A stretch of 19,328 nt of DNA from the NCBI GenBank assembly GCA_038211505.1, contig JBBQVO010000047.1:1-19328 (forward strand), written 5' to 3'. This stretch comes from JBBQVO01 sp038211505 (lineage in GTDB: Bacteria; Chloroflexota; Dehalococcoidia; DSTF01; JACRBR01). The notes under the pieces are model-generated. The model saw nothing but the letters and a program-made list of their open reading frames with translations. It did no database searches and was not told the DNA's origin. Below, piece after piece: positions 6,752-11,987 of this stretch. Position 1 is the first letter of the stretch. Every line of letters starts with the position of its first letter. Both the position numbers and the translations under genes were made by a program.

Positions 6752-7942
6752 ATGACCGGGGTCCAATCTCACATTCGCCGCTTCTTCATCCGCACCTGGC
6801 CGCTGCTGTTGTCGCTGGCGTTGCTCATCGGGCTGCCGGTGGCGATCACGCTCGACCGACACGGTCGCGTCGCCGTCGAGGCGGCGATCTATCTGCCGGA
6901 CATGTTGCTGCCACAGGTGCCGTTGCCTGTGCGGCCGATCGAGTTCGTGTCCGAGAAGCCGGTGCGGACGCGGGTGACGATCGACTACGAGAGCCGCAAC
7001 GGCCCGCGGTCGATTGACGCCGATCTCTACGTGCCGGCGAGCGGGTCGAAGCACACGGGCGTCGTCTTCTCGATGGGCGCGCCGCCGTTATCGCTCGATG
7101 ACAAGCGGCTGGTGCGGATCGCCGAAGACTCGGCGCGCGCCGGCGTCGTCATGCTCGTGCCGTTTAGCGATCGCCTCGACGAATTGCGCATCGAGCCGGA
7201 GGAGATCGACGCGCTCGTCGCCGAGTTTCAGTATGTGCAGCAGCAGCCGCAGGTCGATCCGAAGCGCGTCGGGTTCTTTGGCGCGAGCGTCGGCGGGTCG
7301 ATCGCGCTCGTCGCGGCGGGCGACCCGCGCATTGCGGACGAGGTCGATCACGTCGTCTCGTTCGGCGGCTACTTCGATGCGCTGTCGGCGTTCGGCGCGA
7401 TCGCGACGCATCACATAGAATACGGCGGCGTCGATGAGCCGTGGACGCCGCGCGAGCATGCGGAGCGCGTGATGGCGGAGCAGCTGATCAACTTCGTCGA
7501 CGACCCGCGCGACCGCGAGTTCTTGACGCGGACGTTCATTGACAAGGAGCAGCAGCCGCCGCAGGAGCTGGCGAGCCTGGGGCCGGTGGCGCGCAGCTCG
7601 TATGACTTTCTGGCGAATCGCGATCCGAATGCGGTGAGCGATCTGATCAAACGTCTGCCGCCGGACGCCGTCGCGGAGCTGGATTATCTCTCGCCACGCA
7701 CGAGCATCGCGAACGTGAAGGCGGAGCTGTTCATCCTGCACGATCGCGGCGACCCGTTCATTCCGTACACGGAGACGCGCGCGTTGAAGGACGCGATCGG
7801 CGACCGGCCGAAGACGCATTTCGACGAGTTGCGGCTGTTCGAGCACGTGGAGCCGAAGCTCAACCAGCGGCCCGACGTGATCGCCTTCGACAGCACCCGT
7901 TTGCTCTTCCGCATGTATCAGCTGCTATTGCGCTGGGACTGA
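6752..7942 (+). CDS. Membrane-anchored alpha/beta hydrolase
   Basis: 396 residues. A basic N-terminus followed by one hydrophobic segment (residues 16-33, WPLLLSLALLIGLPVAIT) indicates a signal anchor, so the catalytic domain is probably outside the cytoplasmic membrane. The fold is recognisable from the IDADLYVP strand, GVVFSMGAPP (oxyanion region), the nucleophile elbow GFFGASVGG with Ser179, LFILHDRGDPFIP with Asp334, and LRLFEHVEP with His365 as the likely catalytic acid and base. Substrate cannot be told; dienelactone-hydrolase-like and acyl-peptidase-like enzymes share these motifs. It is transcribed alone, divergent from the glycosyltransferase, and is followed by a GC hairpin repeat. 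Confidence 0.75.
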   Translation: MTGVQSHIRRFFIRTWPLLLSLALLIGLPVAITLDRHGRVAVEAAIYLPDMLLPQVPLPVRPIEFVSEKPVRTRVTIDYESRNGPRSIDADLYVPASGSKHTGVVFSMGAPPLSLDDKRLVRIAEDSARAGVVMLVPFSDRLDELRIEPEEIDALVAEFQYVQQQPQVDPKRVGFFGASVGGSIALVAAGDPRIADEVDHVVSFGGYFDALSAFGAIATHHIEYGGVDEPWTPREHAERVMAEQLINFVDDPRDREFLTRTFIDKEQQPPQELASLGPVARSSYDFLANRDPNAVSDLIKRLPPDAVAELDYLSPRTSIANVKAELFILHDRGDPFIPYTETRALKDAIGDRPKTHFDELRLFEHVEPKLNQRPDVIAFDSTRLLFRMYQLLLRWD

Positions 7943-7990
7943 ATGCGGCCGATGGCTTGTGCGTAGTTGACACAGTCGTCGCGTCAACCC

Positions 7991-8012
7991 GCGCGGGCTG
8001 GAAAGCCCGCGC
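7991..8012. repeat. GC hairpin repeat with GNRA tetraloop, copy 1
   Basis: Arms GCGCGGGCT (7991-7999) and AGCCCGCGC (8004-8012) form a perfect 9-bp stem closed by GGAA, followed by TACA. A second copy with a GAAA loop is at 9097-9118. Partial 3' halves occur at 8025-8034 and 9168-9177. It resembles an intergenic REP-type palindrome and sits 49 nt after the hydrolase stop, where it could also end transcription. Confidence 0.7.
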
Positions 8013-8087
8013 TACAAAACGAGCAGGCCCGCGCTGGCTTCGCTGGCGTTTTCGCGCGCATCAAATCTTGCGGGTCAACGCCCATGA

Positions 8088-8303
8088 TCACCGTCGTTTG
8101 CGCCAGCGCTGGAGCGCAACGCCGGACCAGATGACTTCGACGACGCCGAACGGCCACGCGCCCTGCAGAAAGCCGTAGGCCGACGATGCGAGGCAGGCGG
8201 CGGCGAACGCGAGCACGAACATGGGCGCGCGCTCTTCCAGCACGTAGAACACGAGCATCGACGTGACGGCGACGATGCCGAACGCTGTGAGCGGTCCGAT
8301 CAT
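8088..8303 (-). CDS. Small integral membrane protein, 71 residues
   Basis: The ATG at 8303 overlaps the TGA of the upstream gene (ATGA). The frame is open further upstream, but only as a shadow. Two or three hydrophobic helices fill the protein (about residues 5-22, 27-46 and 50-65), with a motif YGFLQGAWPFGVVEVIWSGVA and a basic C-terminus (RWRKRR) that should face the cytoplasm. I recall similar unnamed small membrane proteins but cannot name a family. As the last gene of the merR transcription unit it may help in metal or stress handling; that is inference from position only. Confidence 0.65.
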   Translation of the reverse strand: MIGPLTAFGIVAVTSMLVFYVLEERAPMFVLAFAAACLASSAYGFLQGAWPFGVVEVIWSGVALQRWRKRR

Positions 8304-8602
8304 CCGGCGGCGAACATCTTCTCGATCACGTCGAGCTGCTCGCTGCTGGCGCCGATGCGCAGCCGAAGCGACGGCGCTTGCTCGACGCGCCAAGTGATCG
8401 ACGAGCAGCAGACGCGTTCGGCGGCGGCGGACGCTTCGACAGATGCGACGGCAGCGGGATCGAAGTCGATCACGACTTCGCCGTCGGTGCGCTTGATCGC
8501 GCGGGCGTACTGCCCGATCTCGATGCCCGGCGCATCGCCGGGCCGCGCCTCGATGTCGCAGGCGAGGATGTCGAGCAGGTCATCGGCATTCGGTCGAATC
8601 AC
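8300..8602 (-). CDS. Cys-Cys small cytoplasmic protein next to merR
   Basis: 100 residues from the GTG at 8602. This start is chosen over two tandem ATGs (8620, 8617) because a perfect AAGGAGG (8608-8614) stands 5 nt before the GTG. The protein has a short helix, the strand GEVVIDFDP, a helix (VASVEASAAAERVCC) ending in Cys65-Cys66, then a strand pair (SSITWRVE, LRLRIGAS) and a C-terminal helix. Small proteins with this adjacent-Cys arrangement are often found beside metal-type MerR genes, and the Cys pair could bind a soft metal ion. It overlaps merR by 23 nt and the membrane protein gene by 4 nt, so the three are one operon. No enzymatic motif is seen. Confidence 0.65.
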   Translation of the reverse strand: MIRPNADDLLDILACDIEARPGDAPGIEIGQYARAIKRTDGEVVIDFDPAAVASVEASAAAERVCCSSITWRVEQAPSLRLRIGASSEQLDVIEKMFAAG

Positions 8603-9041
8603 AGCGGCCTCCTTCATCATCGATCATCGGGCAGTAATCGCAGTTTTCGACGCGCTGCCCGTCGCGCGTTGCACATTCGGCGTGGGCGACGTGGTGCTCC
8701 AGCGCGACGAGATCGCGCTCGATCGCGCGCAGTTCGGCGATGCGGGCGCGCACGGCGGCGCGGCGGGTGGTAATGCGCTCGATCAGTTGCGGCGCGAAGG
8801 AGCAGCAGTCGGACGAAAACGCTTGCGCGACGAACAGGCCCGCCTCATTGAGGCTGAGGCCGAGGAGCCGCGCCTGACGCAGCAGTCGCAACCGGCGGAT
8901 GTCGTTGGCGCTGTACGAGCGATAGCCGGACGTCGTGCGAGCCGGCGGTGGCAGAGCGCCTTCGGCTTCGTAGAATCTGATCGTCCTGGGCGATATGCCC
9001 GTCTCGCGCGCGACGGCGCCGATGGTCAGCCTTGTGTTCAT
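8580..9041 (-). CDS. MerR-family metal-type transcriptional regulator
   Basis: 153 residues. The N-terminal winged helix-turn-helix is canonical (LTIGAVARETGISPRTIRFYEAEGALPPPART, then GYRSYSANDIRRLRLLRQARLLGLSLNE), followed by the long dimerisation helix and a Cys-rich C-terminus. Cys79-Cys80 lie at the start of the dimer helix, where metal-sensing MerR proteins keep a ligand Cys. Cys123, Cys134, Cys137, Cys147 and Cys152 follow in the metal-loop and tail region. An adjacent Cys pair at this place recalls lead/zinc/cadmium sensors, but the metal cannot be read from the sequence. It should repress or activate its own promoter by DNA untwisting; a matching operator lies directly upstream. Confidence 0.9.
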   Translation of the reverse strand: MNTRLTIGAVARETGISPRTIRFYEAEGALPPPARTTSGYRSYSANDIRRLRLLRQARLLGLSLNEAGLFVAQAFSSDCCSFAPQLIERITTRRAAVRARIAELRAIERDLVALEHHVAHAECATRDGQRVENCDYCPMIDDEGGRCDSTECR

Positions 9042-9047
9042 GCGGAC

Positions 9048-9078
9048 ATCGTAAACATTCCAGTCGCTGGAAGGTCAA
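9048..9078 (-). promoter_or_regulatory. MerR-type promoter and operator (19-bp spacer)
   Basis: Reading the minus strand: -35 TTGACC (9078-9073), 19-bp spacer, -10 TACGAT (9053-9048). The spacer begins with the perfect dyad TTCCAG-cga-CTGGAA (9072-9058). A 19-bp spacer with a centred dyad is the hallmark of MerR-family promoters. The -10 ends 6 nt before the merR ATG (9041), so the transcript should start at or next to the start codon. Confidence 0.85.
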
Positions 9079-9096
9079 GCCGCCGTCAACAACGCC

Positions 9097-9118
9097 GCGC
9101 GGGCTGAAAAGCCCGCGC
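9097..9118. repeat. GC hairpin repeat with GNRA tetraloop, copy 2
   Basis: Same arms as the copy at 7991-8012 (GCGCGGGCT and AGCCCGCGC), loop GAAA, followed by TACA. It lies 19 nt upstream of the merR -35. A partial 3' half follows at 9168-9177 (GGCCCGCGCTAC context). The rest of 9119-9339 shows only a short 10-nt-period tract (9284-9308) and no gene I can support. Confidence 0.7.
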
Positions 9119-9339
9119 TACATGAATGGAAGGTCAGCGCGTCCGAGGCGAGCGCCATCGCCGCAAAAGGCCCGCGCTACGGCATTGAGGGCCACGTGCC
9201 GTCGAGATTGGTGGCGTTGGTGGATCGCGAAGCCGCAGGGAGCAGCGAAGCCGCCCACAGATCCGCGGCCGACCACCCGAAGCCTTTCGTGCTCTTTGTG
9301 CTCTTGATGGATTGTCCCGAACGCAGCCGCGAGTAAGAC

Positions 9340-9552
9340 TCAGGCTTCGACGAGGCCTTGCGAGACGAGGAAGGTCTTCGCTTCGTCGACGCTGTTAAAG
9401 ACGCGCGAGCCGAGGCCGTCGAGGGCGTCGACGATATCGTCGTCAGCCGCGTCTTCGTACGCCGCGTCGACGATGCTCGTGCGTTCAACGCGCCCGTTCG
9501 AGGCGAACCCGTTCTCGACGTACGGCGCGATCTTGCTCCATTCGACGGCCAT
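9340..9552 (-). CDS. Small acidic protein, DUF2795-like
   Basis: 70 residues. ATG at 9552 is preceded by AAGGAG with a 6-nt gap. The sequence has helices with the pattern ADDDIVDALDGLGSRVFNSVDEAKTFLVSQGLVEA, reminiscent of DUF2795 proteins, which end in similar 'DD.V..AL..L..R.F.S..E' motifs. The resemblance is by eye and not certain. No membrane segment or signal is present. A TATACT box (9589-9594, minus strand) lies 36 nt before the start, which would give a short leader holding the Shine-Dalgarno sequence. It stands alone between the merR unit and the gcv operon. Confidence 0.65.
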   Translation of the reverse strand: MAVEWSKIAPYVENGFASNGRVERTSIVDAAYEDAADDDIVDALDGLGSRVFNSVDEAKTFLVSQGLVEA

Positions 9553-9632
9553 GCCTGCTCCTTCTGCAATGTTTGGTGAATCGGGCGGAGTATAGCGTGG
9601 GGGCGCCGATAGCGGTTGGCTGTTGGCACAAG

Positions 9633-9706
9633 GGATAGCGGCAACCTGCTATCCGCTATCCGCTATCCGCCATCTGCTGTCCGCTAGTCCGCTAGTCCGC
9701 TACTCG
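9633..9706. repeat. Period 7-8 tandem repeat (CTATCCG / CTAGTCCG) at the end of the nitroreductase gene
   Basis: From 9649 to 9706 run CTATCCG units, then CCATCTG and CTGTCCG, then 8-nt CTAGTCCG units. Just before, GGATAGC (9633-9639) is the inverse of GCTATCC (9648-9654), so transcripts can form a 7-bp hairpin here. The nitroreductase stop codon lies inside the last unit. Confidence 0.8.
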
Positions 9707-10215
9707 AACGGTTGCGTGAAGCGTTCGCGCTTTACGACGTCGCCGATCGGCTTCCTCTGCTTCTTGCCGCGACCTACGGACGCCGCCGGATAGCCGAACG
9801 GAATGATTGCAAGGACATCGAGGTCGTCCGGGATATCAAGCACCTTCGCCACCTCGTCGAAGCCGTTCCCTCCGGCAAACCCGACCCAATTCGACCCGAC
9901 CCCCTCTTCCCACGCGGTAAGCGCCATCGACTGGATCGCGCGACTTGCGTCCGATATCGCGAACACTGTTCGTTCGATGGCGACGACGATCGCCAGCGGC
10001 GCGTCGGCGATGTACGGGCCGGTAGTCGCGAGCGTGCCGAGCTGGCGCAGCGTCGCCTCGTCCTGCACGACGATGAAGCGCCACGGCTGCTTGTTCATCG
10101 AGCTGGCGCTGAGATGCGCCGCCTCGACGATCCTTTTCACGATCGCGGCATCGATCTTGCGGCTGTCGTAGGCGCGGACTGCGAGCACTGTGCGTACTGC
10201 TTCGAAGACGTCCAT
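9700..10215 (-). CDS. Nitroreductase-family flavoprotein
   Basis: 171 residues, ATG at 10215 with AGGA 8 nt upstream. The family motifs are clear: the N-terminal VLAVRAYDSRKIDAAIVKRIVEAAHLSASSMNKQPWRFIVV (FMN phosphate and isoalloxazine contacts), the central AIQSMALTAWEEGVGSNWVG, and LAIIPFGYPAAS (residues about 143-154) preceding a basic tail. It is likely an FMN-dependent NAD(P)H oxidoreductase; the substrate is not predictable. It starts 44 nt after gcvPB in the same direction and is probably the last gene of that operon. Its TAG stop falls in a tandem repeat, so the original C-terminus may have been altered. Confidence 0.85.
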   Translation of the reverse strand: MDVFEAVRTVLAVRAYDSRKIDAAIVKRIVEAAHLSASSMNKQPWRFIVVQDEATLRQLGTLATTGPYIADAPLAIVVAIERTVFAISDASRAIQSMALTAWEEGVGSNWVGFAGGNGFDEVAKVLDIPDDLDVLAIIPFGYPAASVGRGKKQRKPIGDVVKRERFTQPFE

Positions 10216-10259
10216 GTGTCATTTCCTTTCATTGCCTGTGGCGAAACGCGACTACGCGT

Positions 10260-11828
10260 TCACCACCGTAGTTTCGGCTTGCGGGCGGCCGTCGCTTCGT
10301 CGAGGCGGCGAAGGGGGGCGGTGTGCGGCGCTTCGCGGAGGAGTTCGGGCTGCGTTGCTGCTTCGGCGGCGATGGCGAGCATGGCTTCGCAGAAGGCGTC
10401 GAGTGTTTCTTTCGATTCGCTTTCGGTCGGCTCGATCATCAGCGCCTCGTCGACGACGAGCGGAAAGTAGATCGTCGGCGGGTGGTAGCCGTAGTCGATC
10501 ATCCGCTTCGCGATGTCGAGCGTCTTCGCACCCTGCGCCTTCTGGCGGCTGCCGGAGAACAGCACCTCGTGCATGCATGTCCGATCGTGCGCGAGATCGT
10601 ACGCGCCTCGCAGCCGCGCCTGCACGTAGTTCGCATTCAGCACCGCCGCCTCGCTGATCGCGCACAGTCCATCGGCGCCAAGGCTGCGGATATATGCGTA
10701 GGCGCGCAACAGTACGCCAAAGTTTCCGTTGAAGGCGCCGAGACGGCCGATCGTGTGCGTGGGATCGTAGAGGCGGTATGTGGGCGTGGCGTTTGCGGCC
10801 GATGTTGGATCTTGGATGTTGGATGTTGGACCAAGGTCTCGATCCTCCATCCTCCTCCCTCCACCCTCTAGCTCGACGTGCGGCGACGGGAGGAAGGGGA
10901 TCAGATGCTCCTTCACGACGATCGGGCCTGCGCCGGGGCCGCCGCCGCCGTGGGGCTGGCTGAAGGTCTTGTGCAGGTTGATGTGCATGACATCGAAGCC
11001 GAGATCGCCGGGCTTCACCTGGCCGAGCATGGCGTTGAGATTCGCGCCGTCGCCGTACATCTGCGCGCCGTGCGCGTGCACCATCCGCGCGATCTCGACG
11101 ATGTTGCGGTCGAAGAGTCCGAGCGTGCTTGGCAACGTGATCATCAGCGCGGCGACCGTCGGCCCGTGCTCTTCGAGCGCGATGCGGAGCGCGTCGAGAT
11201 CCATGTCGCCGTCAGGCTGCGGCTTCACGGAAACGACGTTGAAGCCGGCCATCGACGCCGTCGCCGGGTTCGTGCCATGCGCGGAGTCGGGCACGAGGAT
11301 CGTCGTGCGATGCTCGCCTCTCGATTCGAGATAGGCTTTGATGACGAGTACGCCGGCGAGTTCGCCCTGCGCGCCGGCCAGCGGCGCCAACGACGTGTCG
11401 GCCATGCCGGCGATCTCGGCGAGCGTGCGCTGCAGCTCATACATGACGGCGAGGGCGCCCTGCACGTCGGCATCGGTCTGCATCGGGTGCGCATAGGCAA
11501 ACGCGGGCATCGCGGCGATCGCGTCGTTGACCTTCGGGTTGAGCTTCATCGTGCAGGAGCCGAGCGGGTACATATGCGTGTCGATCGACCAGTTGAGCTG
11601 CGAGAGCCGCGTGTAATGGCGCACGACATCGAGCTGCGAGAGTTCGGGCAGGTTGAGATCGTCGCGGAGGAGTGCGGGCGGGATGGACCTAACCCCCTGC
11701 CCCTTCCCGGAGCGGGAAGGGGAGTTCGCACCGACGCTCAGGGCCGGCAACGTGACGGCTACGCGGCCGGGATGCGAGAGTTCGGCGAGGGTGCGTTCGT
11801 CGTGGCGAGTGATCGTTTGGTCAGACAT
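10260..11828 (-). CDS. gcvPB: Glycine dehydrogenase (decarboxylating) subunit 2, with two in-frame repeat insertions
   Basis: 522 residues from the ATG at 11828 (MSDQTITRHDERTLAEL). The frame is open 39 codons further upstream but only through a repeat. It is the PLP-binding subunit of the glycine cleavage P-protein: Lys287 in HINLHKTFSQPHGGGGPG forms the internal aldimine; PLGSCTMKLNPK, SAHGTNPATASMAGF, YGDGANLNAMLG and GRLGAFNGNFGVLLRAY are conserved family blocks. The family is usually about 480-490 residues. The excess is explained by two stretches that fit no homologue I know: residues about 31-48, made by a C/G palindrome, and 322-348, made by a GATGTTG heptamer tract. Both keep the frame. 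They fall before the first conserved helix and in a loop before YRLYDP, so activity may survive. Confidence 0.9.
   Translation of the reverse strand: MSDQTITRHDERTLAELSHPGRVAVTLPALSVGANSPSRSGKGQGVRSIPPALLRDDLNLPELSQLDVVRHYTRLSQLNWSIDTHMYPLGSCTMKLNPKVNDAIAAMPAFAYAHPMQTDADVQGALAVMYELQRTLAEIAGMADTSLAPLAGAQGELAGVLVIKAYLESRGEHRTTILVPDSAHGTNPATASMAGFNVVSVKPQPDGDMDLDALRIALEEHGPTVAALMITLPSTLGLFDRNIVEIARMVHAHGAQMYGDGANLNAMLGQVKPGDLGFDVMHINLHKTFSQPHGGGGPGAGPIVVKEHLIPFLPSPHVELEGGGRRMEDRDLGPTSNIQDPTSAANATPTYRLYDPTHTIGRLGAFNGNFGVLLRAYAYIRSLGADGLCAISEAAVLNANYVQARLRGAYDLAHDRTCMHEVLFSGSRQKAQGAKTLDIAKRMIDYGYHPPTIYFPLVVDEALMIEPTESESKETLDAFCEAMLAIAAEAATQPELLREAPHTAPLRRLDEATAARKPKLRW
10785..10865. repeat. Period-7 repeat inserted in frame in gcvPB
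   Basis: GATGTTG, GATCTTG, GATGTTG, GATGTTG, GACCAAG follow in exact 7-nt register at 10801-10835, next to a pyrimidine-rich CTCC tract (10849-10868). On the coding strand this yields residues about 322-348 of GcvPB (a GGGRRMEDRD, then TSNIQDPTS stretch). Total apparent insert is 81 nt (27 codons). The edges are estimated from the expected protein, not from an alignment. Confidence 0.75.
11685..11738. repeat. C/G palindromic repeat inserted in frame in gcvPB
   Basis: CCCCTTCCCG (11700-11709) and CGGGAAGGGG (11713-11722) form a perfect 10-bp stem with a 3-nt loop, with AACCCCCTG next to it. It encodes GcvPB residues about 31-48 (SVGANSPSRSGKGQGVRS), a stretch lacking in ordinary GcvPB. A related palindrome is at 11841-11886. 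Confidence 0.75.
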
Positions 11829-11840
11829 TCGCGGCGCCCT

Positions 11841-11886
11841 CACCCCGGCCCTTCGGGCCACCCCTCTCCCACTGCGGGGAGAGGGG
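11841..11886. repeat. C/G palindromic repeat in the gcvPA-gcvPB spacer
   Basis: Two hairpins in line: GGCCC-ttc-GGGCC (11847-11859) and CCCCTCTCCC (11861-11870) with GGGAGAGGGG (11877-11886). With its CACCCC edge it belongs to the same repeat family as 11685-11738. On the mRNA it ends 12 nt before the gcvPB ATG, and its edge supplies GAGGG (11841-11837), the only Shine-Dalgarno-like sequence available to gcvPB. Confidence 0.75.
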
Positions 11887-11935
11887 ATCAGATGTTCGAT
11901 TGTGGCGGATACGTAGCAGGATCGCGGGCGGGGAC

Positions 11936-11957
11936 GGGCGGCCACACGGGGCCGCCC
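11936..11957. repeat. GGGCGGCC inverted repeat in the gcvPA-gcvPB spacer
   Basis: GGGCGGCC (11936-11943) and GGCCGCCC (11950-11957) form an 8-bp stem with a 6-nt loop, followed by CTACG. It looks like a different intergenic palindrome family from its neighbour at 11841-11886. Together they fill most of the 159-nt spacer. Confidence 0.65.
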
Positions 11958-11987
11958 CTACGACTGCGGATGCAACGTGGCGGTTCG

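Noticed and set aside
8603..8620. ATG starts at 8620 and 8617 for the Cys-Cys protein
   Set aside because: The perfect AAGGAGG at 8608-8614 lies after these codons and is correctly spaced only for the GTG at 8602.
9177..9644. 155-codon minus-strand open frame spanning the DUF2795-like gene
   Set aside because: Its frame differs from the well-supported 70-residue gene with a good ribosome binding site, and its product is Ser/Arg/Thr-rich with repeat-encoded parts.
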